A stretch of 64,000 nt of DNA from positions 372,001 to 436,000 of the forward strand of contig JANUWI010000004.1 in the NCBI GenBank assembly GCA_025504975.1, written 5' to 3'. The notes below the pieces were generated by a model. It saw nothing but the letters and a program-made list of their open reading frames with translations. It was not told the origin of the DNA and made no database searches. Below, piece by piece: positions 44,759 to 56,572 of the stretch. The DNA is from Plenodomus lindquistii. Lineage: Eukaryota; Ascomycota; Dothideomycetes; Pleosporales; Leptosphaeriaceae. The first letter of the stretch is position 1; every line of letters starts with the position of its first letter. The position numbers and the translations under genes were made by a program.

Positions 44759-46377
44759 ATGGTCTACAGGTCGGGCTTCGCGCTGTGCGCCGCGCTGACT
44801 GGTGCCACCGCACTACAAATACCGCTGCTGTCATGGACCAATCAGGCGCCGCTAGCTCACCCTGAGGGCCAGAAGCCGCTGGTCAACACGACCGAGCTAC
44901 AGGATCTGATCAGCGGAGAGAGGTTGATGACAAGAGCGAAGAAACTGTATGAAATTGCCAAACTTGGAGAGGAAGAGTACAATCATCCTACCAGAGTCAT
45001 TGGAAGTGATGGTAAGTATCATAATGCGCTTTCCTGACGCACGGTATTGACTACTTCCAAGGCCATCTTGGGACTCTGTCATACATCTACGAGACTGTGC
45101 TACAACTCGGCGACTACTACACCATCTCAAATCAGACCTTCCCCGCTGTGTCCGGCAATGTCTTCGAGTCGCGTCTCGTCATTGGCAATGGCGTGCCCAG
45201 CTCGGCAGCGCCCATGGGTCTGACGCCGCCAACAAAGCACAAGGAGCCAGTGCACGGCGATCTTATCCTCGTTTCCAACGAAGGTTGCCAGGAATCCGAC
45301 TTTCCTGACTCTGTAGCTGGCAACATTGCCTTCATCAAGCGTGGAGTGTGCCCCTTCGGTACCAAGTCTGAGCATGCTGGTCGTAAGGGTGCCGTTGCCG
45401 CAGTGGTTTACAATTACGAGAAAGATCCCGTCTCTGGAACTCTGGGAACGCCATCTCCTGACCACATTGCTACCTTCGGCCTGTCAGGCGAAGAAGCTGC
45501 CCCTGTTCTCGAGAAGCTAGAGAAGGGAAAGCGCGTAGACGGTATTGCCTACATTGACGCCGAGGTCAACCAAATCCTGACCAACAACATCATTGCGCAG
45601 ACCACCGAAGGCGACCCTGAGAACTGCGTCATGCTCGGTGCCCACAGCGACAGCGTAACAGAAGGTCCTGGAATCAACGACGATGGCTCAGGCAGCCTGT
45701 CTCTCCTCGAGGTCGCTACTCAACTCACTAAATTCAACGTCACCAACTGTGTCCGCTTCGCATGGTGGGCAGGTGAGGAGGAAGGTCTTCTTGGCTCAGA
45801 CTACTATGTCGCGTCCCTTCCACAAGAAGAGAACGAGAAGATTCGCCTATTCATGGATTACGACATGATGGGTAGCCCCAACTTCGCGTATCAGATCTAC
45901 AATGCCACTAACGCTGTGAATCCCAAGGGTTCAGAGGAGCTGCGTGATTTGTATATCAAGTGGTACGAGGATCAGGGTCTCAACTACACATTCATTCCTT
46001 TCGATGGTCGTAGTGACTATGATGGTTTCATCCGCAACGGTATTCCTGGGGGCGGAATCGCGACAGGAGCAGAAGGTATCAAGACGAAGGAGGAGGAGAA
46101 GATGTTTGGCGGCAAGGCGGGAGACTGGTACGATCCTTGCTATCATCAGTTGTGTGATGATGTTGGAAATGTAAATGAAACCGCTTGGGTTGTTAACACC
46201 AAGGTAAGAAGTAATGAATTGCGGAGACGAAATCAAGCTAATCTATAACAGCTTATTGCGCACTCGGTCGCGACATATGCACGCTCGTTGAAGGGCTTCC
46301 CAAAGCGCGAGTTCGAGTTGGCAAGCAATGCGTACGTGGAGGAAACAAAGTACCATGGATCCAAGTTGTTCATCTAG
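44759..46377 (+). CDS. M28 family aminopeptidase with PA domain (aminopeptidase Y-like)
   Basis: Zinc aminopeptidase, secreted or vacuolar. Three exons, 44759-45011, 45062-46203 and 46252-46377, give 506 residues. A signal peptide covers about residues 1-19 (MVYRSGFALCAALTGATAL). A protease-associated domain sits at about 135-240 (DLILVSNEGCQ, NIAFIKRGVCPFGTKSEHA). The peptidase domain shows the co-catalytic zinc ligands: His/Asp in LGAHSDSVTEGPG (His about 279), Asp in INDDGSG, the Glu pair in WWAGEEEGLLGS, Asp in MDYDMMG and His in CYHQLCDD. Several Asn-X-Ser/Thr sites are present. Introns are 50 and 48 nt. Family and fold are certain; the substrate range is not. Confidence 0.96.
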
Positions 46378-47007
46378 ACTGTTTTCGTCTTTGTATTTCC
46401 CACGCTTTGAATTTAGCATGCCGAATAAATTCCGGTGTCGTGAGCAATAAACTCGAACAAGAACCATCTGCAGCCCTCATATCCATACCTTTGACTACGC
46501 AGTCATTTCCAACTACGCACACAGCATCTTGCACGTAACCCGTGAAACACAATACAAAAACACAATGGGGTCTTGTATCTCTAATCTCCACCATACCTTT
46601 CAATTCCCCCAGGTTTTACTTCCCACCCAACCAAGTCCAGCACCCGACCGACACCACAGCACCATGTCACGGTGACGCCATACTCACTACCTCCAACATA
46701 CCGCGAATCCACCCACCCACACAAACGCCAACTCCAATCCAATGGAGCCTCACTCATCCCATCCCTTCCCCTGCACCCAGCTAACTAGCTGCGAAATACG
46801 CCTTTGAAATGCTGTCTGTCAATGCAGCATGGATCCGTCACGACTATAGACCACAACTACCTGACTGACCTCAAGCATGCTCCATCATCTAGGTATGCAG
46901 GTACTCAAGTATTCAAAATCCGTAATTCTCCTATTCACAAACAATCCTTACTAATTACATGCATCCACACCCTCCCACTGGATCTCTCTATACCCATCCC
47001 ATCTTCG

Positions 47008-47090
<83 letters not shown>

Positions 47091-47102
47091 GACCACGCCT
47101 AC
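46378..47102. other. convergent intergenic region with CA microsatellite
   Basis: Between the 3' ends of the aminopeptidase gene and BBC1. Contains the long CA repeat listed separately, C-rich low-complexity sequence, and no gene. Confidence 0.6.
47010..47089. repeat. (CA)40 microsatellite
   Basis: An uninterrupted dinucleotide repeat of about 80 bp, ending 14 bases from the BBC1 stop codon. In BBC1 mRNA it would read (UG)40 in the 3' untranslated region. Confidence 0.97.
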
Positions 47103-50100
47103 CTACCAACCCACCCATCCCCTCCCTACAACCCTCCACACCCTCACCTCCCCACTCCTAAGATCCCCCATCTTAAAACTCTCCTGCTTCACCTTCTTAT
47201 GCTCTCTACCCTGCTCCCAAACCCTAACCTTCTTCTTACTTCCATCCCATTCCACCACCACACCCACATGATCCGGTTTGCCCACATCGACCGCATACCT
47301 GGCGTGCATGGGTCCTGTTTTGCCCTGGAACTTTGCGTTGCGAAAGGTGATTATATCGCCGGGTCGGATCTCCTCGAAAACCTGGGTTGAAGCGTTGGCG
47401 AGATTGGCGTAGACGAGGGCGCCGAATGCTCGTGTTGAGACGGGGGGTAGAGCATCGGCGAGGGGCTTGAAGAGCTCTTCGATGAGAGAGTAAGGTGTTC
47501 CGGCGCCGACGACGGTGTTTTGTTTGGCTTCGATGGCTTTGGAGATTGCCCGACCGTATTGTTCGTAGGCGGCTTCGAGTTGGTCGGGGCGTTGGCGTGG
47601 GGGCGGCGGGTCATTGCGCTGATCGAAACTTACGTCGGAGACGTTAGAGAGGTCGAAACGCGCGGAAACGATGGTCTGAGAGTAGTCGAGGTAGAGAACT
47701 TTCACAAGCTTCTCGACGACGTTGCCGGATTGGTTTTCTTGGAAATCTACAAGTACATCTTTACGGTTCTGTAATGACGGAGGCAACATCTTTGGCTGAG
47801 CCCACCAGTTTGATGACATGCCAAGGTCAATGTCACTGGCGATGAAGTCCGAGCTTACAGCAAGACGTGACTGGTCCATAGACGGCCGACTGCTCAAAGT
47901 GCGATTGGCGTCAAGCGACTTTCGACCCATGGGCATTCGAGGGTGTTCGCCACCTGGCACTGGTAAACCGGACCGTTCCGACGGCGGTGGTGGCGGTGGT
48001 GGAGCTCTCTCCTGAAATGGCGTCGGAGGGGCAGCCTGGTGTGGAGGGGGCGGAGGGGGCGGCGCATGCTGTTGAGGCGGTGGTGGAGGAGCATATTGGT
48101 GCGGTGGTGCCTGAGGTGGAGGTGGCGGCGGTCGATCGTGAGACTTGCTTACTGGTGGTGCTGAATATAGGTCGTCTTCGTCTGATTCAGGAGCCTGTTG
48201 ATGTTGAGCTGGCGGCATCGAAGGCGGCATCGGCGGTGGCGGTCGGTTTTGTGGCAGTGGTGGTTGACTCTGGGGCGGTGGAGGGACAGCCCTGGGCATG
48301 AGAGGAGGTGACGCCACTGGTGGACCAGTATATCGGTATGGATCATAGTCTTCGCCTTCTTCATCCACCTGGACGTCACGTGTAGGTGGGCGAACAGGAG
48401 GCAGCGGTGGCGCACCACGGGGAAGATCTGTCGATGTTCGACTCGGCGCTTGGTGAGGTGGCGGGGGTGGAACGGCACGTGGCACATGCGGCGGAGGCAG
48501 TGGTGGAAGTCCATGAGGTGCTGTGGCAGAACGCGCAGATGAAGGCTCCTCAATGGTGCTACCGTCCATACTTGCTTCTCTCGCATGCGACTTGAGGGCG
48601 TCCTTATGGGTAGCACCAGGGGCAATATCAGTATCGTAGTCGCCTTCGTAGTCTGTTTCGCCCTCGTTTCGATCCAGCTTCCTTGGTGGCTCCTCACCGT
48701 TTCGCGAAGGCGGAGCTTGTGTAGGTGGGGGCGGGGGAGGTGGACGGCTGACTGCTGGTGATGAGGGAGTAGCCGGCGGTATCGGTGGTGCCTGACGATC
48801 CATGGAGACCTGACGCATAGTCTCTGGGTTGAAGTATGAATTGCGCTTGTTGAGACCACCAAAGGGCGCAGACGGGGTCGTGGGAGACAATACACTGGCT
48901 CCGTCTGTCATCTCATCTCCAGACTCTGAGCCGGGACCTGGCGAGAGTGTTTGCGGTAGAGGTGGCGGGGGCGGACGGGCTAGCACTTCATTAGCATGCT
49001 GTGTTGCATAAGACTAGTGATCAACTTACATGTCGAAGGGATTGGAGGTGGCAGAGGCCGTCCTGGATGCGGTCAGTATTTTCTGGAGCCATGCGCAGAA
49101 ACAACACCTCAAACTACACCCAAACATACTAGACACGCTCACAGTCATAACATATTCCGAGAACTCATCACAAGCGACATACGTCTTGCAAACAGTCTCG
49201 GAAGATGATATTTGAAAGCAGTCCATGGTTTGATGGAGAAAAGGGTCGAGTGGCTTGCGAGGGACGATGAACTTACGCTCCGTAGGAATTGGTGGTGGAC
49301 GCTCCCCAGTAGGTGTTTGCTGGGTAGGCGCGGGTTGTATATCCTCAACATCGGGCACTTTGTCCGCGGGATGCGCATCCGTGATGGGGTTTGACGCTTC
49401 GTCTTCCTTTTCGACATGCAATTGTCTGTCCTCCTGATCTGGGCCCTTGACCGTGGGCATGCCCGGCATCGGCAACATAGCTACGCGCTGTTGCGGGACC
49501 GAAGGCGCCTCGTCCTCAACTCGCTTGCTGTCAAGGGTAGGCTTCTTCTTCTTTGGTGGCGGTGGTGGTGGTAGTCCACCCATTGACATACCACCAAACA
49601 TGCCTGGCATGCCCATACCACCACTCATCTTGGCCATACGTTCCCGCAATTCCAGTTTGCGCCTGGTCTCAGCATCCATCTCATCTTCTTCCTCTTCCTC
49701 GGGCTCAGCATCCTGCTCGTCGCCAACATTTGCCTCCTGTGCTGGCGCCGCAGCGGCTCTGATTGGTAGAGGCGGTTGTTGCGCATCGTTGCGCTCGTCA
49801 TTGCCCTCTATGCTCGTGGACTCGCCTGCAGCATCCTCAGTGTCGCCGGCAGCCGATTGGTCGGCATCATTCGCATCACTGAGCAGCTCGCGCTGGCTGG
49901 GCAGCTCTTCTGGCGACTTGACGTCATGAGAGACGCGGAGAGGACGAGCCTGGTCCATAGAAACACGGTCTTTGGATGCACCGCTTGCAATACGCTCTAA
50001 ACCAGTACCCTCACCGTCTTCAGGCTGTCCTTCGAAGGATTCGGTCCTCTTTTTTACTGGAGGTCTCTTTGGCTTCTCCTTGTGCATGGCTGCGGCGCGT

Positions 50101-50987
50101 TCTGCCTGCTCTTGCTGCTGCTTCTGCAAGAGAGCTATGCGCTCTTTCAAGCTCACTTTGGGCTGGACGTCCTCCTCAGCTGCGGGTTGGGCCGGCGCAT
50201 CGTGAGCAACGAGGCCAGCCCTCTCTGCAGCTTCGTTGTCCTGCGCCTGGCGGTCTGCGATCTCAGGGTCCTCATCACGACGATACGTTTTGACCTGGGG
50301 GGTCTCGCGGACAGGCGGGACGTAAGCATTGCGGCTTGGTGGCGGGGCTACAAAGGGCTTCTTGATGAAGTTGGCGGGGGCGCCAGCGGGCTTGAAGGGC
50401 TTTATAGGCGCGGCGGCGGGAGCATTGAAGGCGGCAATGCGGTCGCGGAAGGCATTCGACTTGGCGGCGATGGGCGGCGGGGGCTTCTTCCCAGCGGGAG
50501 GCGCAGGCTTTGCAGCCTGTTGGGGTGGTGGTTGCTGCGGCGGGGCCTGAGGTAGCTCGGGAGCCCTGCCGCTGGACGCAGATTCGGGGGAGATGGGCGA
50601 CATGGGCAGCGGCACACTTTTGGCGGCGGCAGGCACCTCGAGCGGCGGCGGTTCAACTTTGGGGGGCTCCTGCTCTTCATGGCGAATTGGCTCTGGCGCC
50701 TGCTGCTGTGGTGCGTCTGGTGTAGGCGGGGCTGGCGGTGCAGCGGGCTGCTCGGTGGGCTTGTATCTTGATGCCCGGTTGGGCCGTGGTGGTGGCTCGG
50801 GTTCGTACCGCTCGACGAAGTTGCGGGGGAAGAGGCCGTCGTGCTTGGTGCCCGTGTCGTCAATGTACTCGCCGACGTACCAGTCGTCGCCCTCCTCCTC
50901 GGTGACGGCGATGATCTGGCCCGTCTTGAAGTCGAGGTCGTCCTCGTGGGGGGACGAGTAGTCGTAGACGGCCTTGACCTTGTACAT
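47103..50987 (-). CDS. BBC1: BBC1-like SH3/polyproline actin-patch protein
   Basis: Cortical actin-patch regulator that in yeast binds type I myosin and Las17 and restrains Arp2/3-driven assembly (Bbc1/Mti1). Three exons, 50987-49277, 49062-49030 and 48979-47103, give 1206 residues. An N-terminal SH3 domain at about 1-68 shows KAVYDYSSPHEDDLDF, DDWYVGEY and GLFPRNFVERYEP. A long Pro/Glu/Gln-rich disordered middle follows, with poly-proline runs. The C-terminal domain of about 200 residues ends in FKMGDLRSGEVRVWRVV, the family-specific end. The two large frames look like separate genes, but the GTAAGT donor at 49276, a 33-nt exon and a TAG acceptor keep phase and continue the PPIP repeats. The gene is divergent from RTR1. 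Confidence 0.93.
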
Positions 50988-51514
50988 GGCGGCGCTGCAG
51001 TGCACAGGGGGCTACAATGCAATGCGTGCGAACAGAGGCGGCGAGGGGCGGGCGAGAGCGAGGGCACGGGAACGGGAACGGGGACAGGAACAACAACAAC
51101 AACAGAAGATGCAGCTGTTACGTGTGCGGACGGCGAGGTGGTGCACGGCGGGATTCGGTAGCTATGTCTGATGACGCACGTGTCAGTGGTGCTGGGGGCA
51201 ATGGGATGGCGGCGGAAGGGGTGCGGCGCAGGGCAGGCGTACGCTGTGCTGGGGCTCCCATGCAGCTCAGGGCGAGTGACAATGCAGCAGAGAGGCTGTC
51301 GTGCTGCCAGGCGGTCGTGTGGGTGCCGTGGGTGCGTGTGGGCGTGGGCACGGTGACGACTACCGCCAAAACAGCCCCGCACAGCCGATGCGCCCCTTGG
51401 CACCCACCACTGCAACGTGTTTGGGCCTTCTCGCCAACGCCCGCCTGCACGGCGTCGCACAGACGAGTGCGAGGGTCCTGCCGCTGCAGCGCAAACGGCA
51501 GCTGTTGCAGCAAC
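50988..51514. promoter_or_regulatory. bidirectional upstream region of BBC1 and RTR1
   Basis: 527 bp separate the two divergent starts. The RTR1 frame is open through much of it, but the translation is low-complexity and without domain, so I treat it as leader and promoter. Confidence 0.55.
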
Positions 51515-52426
51515 ATGCCGCCCAGATCCATACTGAACAAGACGCCGTCTGCGCCCTCTACCAACACGTCCCCTGGAACAAAGCCACCCAACCCTCGTCA
51601 CCTCGACGTGGCCATCCACCATGCCACAATCCTCGAGGAGCGCAAACGCGTCGAAGCCGCGGTCCTGGACTCCATCATAATGCTCATGGACTTCCCTGTG
51701 ACCCCGGACGCTGATGCCAAAAGACCCTCCGCCTCTGACGCGCAACTCTTCATTGAAAACGTCAAAGCCTTCCAGCCTGCCGATTACGATGCGCTGATAG
51801 AAGAGCGCAACATTGGCGGCAAGTGTGGCTATGCCCTCTGCAGTAAACCGAAACAGAAGGCACCGTCGACGGCGAGGAAGCAGTTTGTAGACACAGATCA
51901 CGGCGTGGAGATTGTCGATCGAAAAGTCCTCGAGGTCTGGTGCTCTGATGACTGCGCAAAACGAGCCCTGTACGTCAAAGTGCAGCTGAAGGAAGAGCCG
52001 GCATGGTTGCGTCAGGGCGGCTATGGAGACAACATCGAGCTCATGGTGGACAACATCGACGAGCATCGCGTAGCTCTGCCACTGCGTTTGAACAAGGAGA
52101 GCAAGGCCCCCGACACAGATGACGACGACGACGTTGCGGCAGCTTGGGCAGCACAGGAAGAAGCCATGGCTGACCTGGCGCTCGAGCGTGGTGAGCAGCC
52201 AGGCCAGTTGAGCAAGGCGAGCAATGCTCTGGTCAAGGATGAGGTCATGGAGAGAGCCACCAGCAACGTCCCACCAACATCACCCACGCTTCTTGCCCAA
52301 AACATCGAGAATACAACAATGGCCATTGAAGGCCACGTCCCTCGGCTTGACAGGAGACGTGCCGATGAGGATGATGATGAGGATGAGGATGATGCACAGG
52401 ACTGGGACAAGCATTTGCCTGGTTGA
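51515..52426 (+). CDS. RTR1: RNA polymerase II CTD phosphatase RTR1/RPAP2 homolog
   Basis: Removes Ser5 phosphate from the Pol II C-terminal repeat and aids polymerase assembly and nuclear import. Single exon of 303 residues from the ATG at 51515. The RTR1-type zinc finger is visible: GGKCGYALCSKPKQ for the first Cys pair and EVWCSDDCAKRALYVK for the second, at about residues 108-155. An N-terminal helical part precedes it, and a long acidic C-terminal tail ends in DDDEDEDDAQDWDKHLPG. The frame continues upstream, but only this start gives a protein of family length. Confidence 0.92.
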   Translation: MPPRSILNKTPSAPSTNTSPGTKPPNPRHLDVAIHHATILEERKRVEAAVLDSIIMLMDFPVTPDADAKRPSASDAQLFIENVKAFQPADYDALIEERNIGGKCGYALCSKPKQKAPSTARKQFVDTDHGVEIVDRKVLEVWCSDDCAKRALYVKVQLKEEPAWLRQGGYGDNIELMVDNIDEHRVALPLRLNKESKAPDTDDDDDVAAAWAAQEEAMADLALERGEQPGQLSKASNALVKDEVMERATSNVPPTSPTLLAQNIENTTMAIEGHVPRLDRRRADEDDDEDEDDAQDWDKHLPG

Positions 52427-52964
52427 AAGCAAGTGTGTTGTTGTCATTGCAGGTGACATGGGACTTGACGGTTTGGAGCGAATGCTCTTTGCAGCGAACA
52501 GCAGACAGGAAGCCAACGTGCGCAAGGCTCCGCTGGGAGCGAACACCTGCAGCTGACTGCCTGCTCTGCTTCGCCAGGCATGGGGAGGGACCAAGCGCGA
52601 AGTGCAATGCATACTTGTCACATGGCGTGCACCTTCAAGTGTGATTGGGTCGACTGGAGGGTAGATTGAACAGGAATCGGTAGATGGAGAACCTCTTGGT
52701 CTTGGGCCAATGCGGGGAGTAAGAGGAAATGAATTCATTGATACAACAACTCCTGTGCTACACCTCGTCATTTTGCCCCAGGAAGTTCAGCGTTGTGCCG
52801 TGGTCCTAACTGACCCTCGCCCATTAGAAGACGCGGAAGAGCCGCTCGCACGGGCCTCCCGCCGCAACTTCGCATGGTCGAGAATTCGAGGGGACCCCAT
52901 TGCCGCACGCTTTGAACCACACTTCAGCCGCCATCGACGCCCTGCACGCGGCTGTCGCATCGCC
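52427..52964. other. intergenic between RTR1 and MRP51
   Basis: About 540 bp. The MRP51 frame is open from 52710, but this part lacks mitochondrial leader character. Presumed promoter and leader. Confidence 0.55.
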
Positions 52965-54764
52965 ATGGCTCTCAGCCGACAGTCGCTCTCGCCCACGGCC
53001 AACCTCCTGCGCAACTCGCGCCTCTTCTCGCTGCCCAATCCGCTGCCAAAGCCGCCCGTGGGCGAGTCCTTGGGCTCCGGCGTCACCAAGGCCTCGGACT
53101 CTGCCACTCTGCCTTACCCCACCCACCAGGCCATTGCGACAACCAAGAGCTCGCTGGCACGCGGCGACTGGGGACTCAAGCGGCCGTTGCCACAACGCAG
53201 TCATCTGGTCCAGGTCAGCGACCCTGTCCTACGCATCACCCAGCTGGACACGATTGAGCACATCACCGACTTCGACTCGGCAGCGGACCATGTGCGCACC
53301 CGGCAGAAGTGGGAGGCCATGGGCGTGCCCATGATGAAGGGCATGGCGCAGATGCGGGAAAACGACATATCCGCCACGATGCCAACAGGCGCATTCGAGA
53401 TACGTGACGACACCACAAGCTACGACACGGAGCTTGGACTGGACGAGCCGGGCCTGTATCTCAAGGCCCTCAAGGACAATGTCAAGATGCGCGCCCATGC
53501 CATGAAGAAGACATTCGAGACGTCATGGCTGGAGAAGCGGCGGGCGAAAGAGGCCGAATGGAATGCCCAGGGTGCCACTGAGGCCGACCGGGCAGAGCAG
53601 GTCAAGGCTTTTGAACAGGAACGCCGCACAGCCCGGAAGCAACTCCAGGAGCAACTGAGCAAACTGCGCAGCAGCAGCTTCACGCCCTTTACGCCCCCGC
53701 CAGTCAACCCCGCCGTGCATAACACCAGGCGATGGAAGCACGATGGCCCATGGCTTCCTGGCATGAGCGCCGACGACTTCCTTGCATACCTCAACAAGGA
53801 GATCACGAAGCGCAGAGAAGAGTTCAACAAATACTTGGTAGACTTTGTCAAGAACGAGATCTACACCACTCGCCGCCTCGCCGCATCAAAGTCGGGCGAA
53901 GCCCCTCCCATAGACATTGCCGAAGCTGAAGCCTGGCACGCAAAGCAAGAGCAGACGTGGCGGCACATTCTCCCTTCAGAAATCGATGCTGGTATCAAGG
54001 CTCTCCGCAAAGAAACTGCAAACAATCCCCTAGGCTCGAAACTCGTCAACAAACTCATTCTCCCATTCCTCCGCCTGCCAGGCATCAAATTCAAATACAA
54101 GGCCTATGCCGAAGACGCCTCGTCTCGCGACATAGACCAATATCAATTTGACCAGGAGACTACGCCCTTGTCCACACATCCCTCAGCCGGCCTAGGCTAC
54201 CTGAGAACAAAGGCCTATATCACCAACCACCCCATCCTTGGACCGCAGGCGAACCCGGCACCGATCGCTGCCCGCGTTGTGCAGGCCCGCAATATGAACA
54301 ACAGCAAGGAGGCGTATGCCCGCCTGGGTGTGGGCGGCTTCGTAGCAAACGACCCATGGCGCAGCACCGACATAAGCTCTGGCAACCGGGGCGGCTTCAT
54401 GGGCGCCCGCGAAGTCGAATCAATTGACGTTGATACAGTGGGTGGCAAGAAGATTGCTGTGCAGCCAATGTTTGGCTCAGTGTCCAACGACGGACGTGTG
54501 CATATCAAGATCAAGAGGTCCTATGGCCCGGAAGTGCAGGTTGCAAAGGGCAAGCTGGACGATGCGCCGCCAGTGACGGCATCTACGAATACAAAGGTAT
54601 CTGATGATTATAGTGGGGGCGGGCTGAGTGGGGTCAAGGAGCTGGATGAGATGAGTGGGAAGGCGGGGGTTCTAAAGGGTTTCTTGGAGGGACTGGGAGG
54701 GACTGGTGGACAAGGGCAGGAGATTGTTGGAGCGTTGAGCAAGGGGACGGGGGAGAAGAGGTAG
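52965..54764 (+). CDS. MRP51: mitochondrial ribosomal protein MRP51 (bS1m) homolog
   Basis: Small-subunit mitoribosomal protein, needed in yeast for translation of certain mitochondrial mRNAs. Single exon of 599 residues from the ATG at 52965. The N-terminus (MALSRQSLSPTANLLRNSRLFSLP) has the Arg/Ser-rich, acid-free look of a mitochondrial leader. The family block follows: TLPYPTHQAIATTKSSLARG, GDWGLKRPLPQRS, and DTIEHITDFDSAADH. The middle is a charged helical part (EKRRAKEAEWNAQ). The C-terminal half has RRWKHDGPWLPGMS and a Gly-rich tail. An in-frame upstream ATG at 52710 would add 85 residues that mask the leader, so the internal start is preferred. Confidence 0.92.
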   Translation: MALSRQSLSPTANLLRNSRLFSLPNPLPKPPVGESLGSGVTKASDSATLPYPTHQAIATTKSSLARGDWGLKRPLPQRSHLVQVSDPVLRITQLDTIEHITDFDSAADHVRTRQKWEAMGVPMMKGMAQMRENDISATMPTGAFEIRDDTTSYDTELGLDEPGLYLKALKDNVKMRAHAMKKTFETSWLEKRRAKEAEWNAQGATEADRAEQVKAFEQERRTARKQLQEQLSKLRSSSFTPFTPPPVNPAVHNTRRWKHDGPWLPGMSADDFLAYLNKEITKRREEFNKYLVDFVKNEIYTTRRLAASKSGEAPPIDIAEAEAWHAKQEQTWRHILPSEIDAGIKALRKETANNPLGSKLVNKLILPFLRLPGIKFKYKAYAEDASSRDIDQYQFDQETTPLSTHPSAGLGYLRTKAYITNHPILGPQANPAPIAARVVQARNMNNSKEAYARLGVGGFVANDPWRSTDISSGNRGGFMGAREVESIDVDTVGGKKIAVQPMFGSVSNDGRVHIKIKRSYGPEVQVAKGKLDDAPPVTASTNTKVSDDYSGGGLSGVKELDEMSGKAGVLKGFLEGLGGTGGQGQEIVGALSKGTGEKR

Positions 54765-56572
54765 GAGCTGTTTGAGTACATGGATGTGTATACTAGAGGA
54801 ACAGGTTGATTCACTTCACAGCCGTGATGAACAGCACTAATGCATACGTTCGCAGCGGTTGCAATCGCATGTTCGCAAAGACAACAACTCGGTGGTGGCT
54901 GAGCAATGAGAGAGGTGAGAGGAAGACTATCTTTGGCTTGAACCAGGGCGGGTGAATCGAAGCACGGGACGGCACGCCTGTGGATGATTGTCAAGGCTTA
55001 GCGTCCCGTGGCGCTGTGGCGGTGCTTTGGCTCGGAAGTTTGCACATGCATGTCACGAGTGATGTGTCCCAACTTTGGATCATGGCGGCAGGCAACCGCT
55101 TCAAAGGCGCCCATCACATGCCACGGCTTCGTCGCAAATGTTCTTCGCGTACACTTGGCTGGGAGGGTGCTATCGGTGACAAGACCAATGATGCACATAG
55201 AGTGTGTACGAGAAATGGTCAGCGCTGGGCTTTCACGATGCGACGCGCGAGGGCAATCTGCGAACGGTGCGTGCTTGCGTGCTTGCGTGCATCGGCGGGC
55301 CTTTGGCGCCCGTGACGGGCCATGCGGACGCCCCACCAGCGAATCCAACAGCCGTGCAGACATGCTTCCGCCCGTGGACTTGCCTCTCCAGTCTTCCTCC
55401 ACCGCGAGATGCATCATGTCGGGCATTGGGCGCCGATCAGCAAATCCGAGGCCTTTGGTGCCTGGCAGAAGGCCCTCCGTCTCGCCTAGCCCACAGGCAT
55501 GAGAGACCATGACTGCATAGCCTCCGCCTCTGCCTGGATGCCAGCCATGGCCGCCCCCAATGGCTGCGTCAGAAATCTCGACATCTCGTCAGCTTTGGCA
55601 AGCCTCTTTTCAGATGGCGGCGAGCTTTGCGCCGCGCGAGCTTGCGAAGCCGGGCTTGATTAGACCAGCAGCGGTAAGGAGGTGTGGGCTCGAGCGCCGG
55701 CTGTTCGTGATTGCTGCCCATCGAGTCTGCCCAGGTGAGGTGAGACATGGCACCACGACCCGATTCCACAAACATCCGGAATTTCTCTGCGCTTCTCTAG
55801 CCCACAAAACACTCTACACGGCCATTTGGGATATGCTTCCCACGTTCGGGACACCGGTCGTGACAGGGGTCTGCCCACGACGCCCACGGCCGGAGCAGCC
55901 TGGCTGTGCAATTCACCGCTGCGCAGCCATAAAACAGACGGACCCCAATCCGCCCGCATCATGTTCATGCACCCCTGTGTAGCCCACTGTTGCGGCCTGG
56001 CATTGGTGTCTTGCCTACGCACCTCATTGCGCGCTTTTTCCAGGCTCCCATCTGCGCCGCATTGCACTTAAAACGTTCCTCTCGCCCAGTAGGGCTGCGT
56101 CTTGTCTATTGAGCCTGCATACTCCCTGCACCGCGCTCCGGCACATCATCCTCTTTATTGTCACGCTTTCGCCTCTCCTTCTCTCGTATTTGCTGTTGCG
56201 CTCCTCTTTGTCTGACGAGTCCACCACTACTATTTGTAGCTTGTCTCAGTTTGGCCGTCACCTGCTCCTTGCATAGTATCGGTACCAGTCATCGCTCACG
56301 GACAAATCATTTTTTCAAATTCACTGAAGCCTCTACTACTGCCGTTGCACATCTTCGGTCCCATTGGAAGCACATCCATCTTCTCCTGGTCATTACATAT
56401 CAGCGCTACCAACTGCCCACTCGAGACGCTTCTCGCCAAAGCTGACTCCAGACCACGACACTGCTTTGGCTCATCTCACACAAAGTACTCGTGGGTGTAG
56501 GCGACGACACATTACACCACCGTTACGTCAACTCTTCCAACCACCTCACGCCTTCACCACACCAGCGCCAGT
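54765..56572. other. intergenic, about 1.8 kb
   Basis: GC-rich stretch with overlapping open frames in several phases (54980-55510 and 55560-55980). None has a domain or a consistent start, so they are read as composition artefacts. The last 500 bp are pyrimidine-rich and probably the promoter and leader of the following gene. Confidence 0.55.

Noticed and set aside
50402..52066. 554-codon minus-strand frame overlapping BBC1 and RTR1
   Set aside because: Low-complexity, antisense to RTR1 and in another frame of the BBC1 first exon; the real proteins there are clear.
52710..52964. Upstream start for MRP51
   Set aside because: Would place 85 residues without mitochondrial-leader features before a good leader; the internal ATG fits the family better.
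54980..55512. Overlapping open frames on both strands downstream of MRP51
   Set aside because: Three frames are open at once in a GC-rich stretch, none with a domain or a good start; taken as chance.
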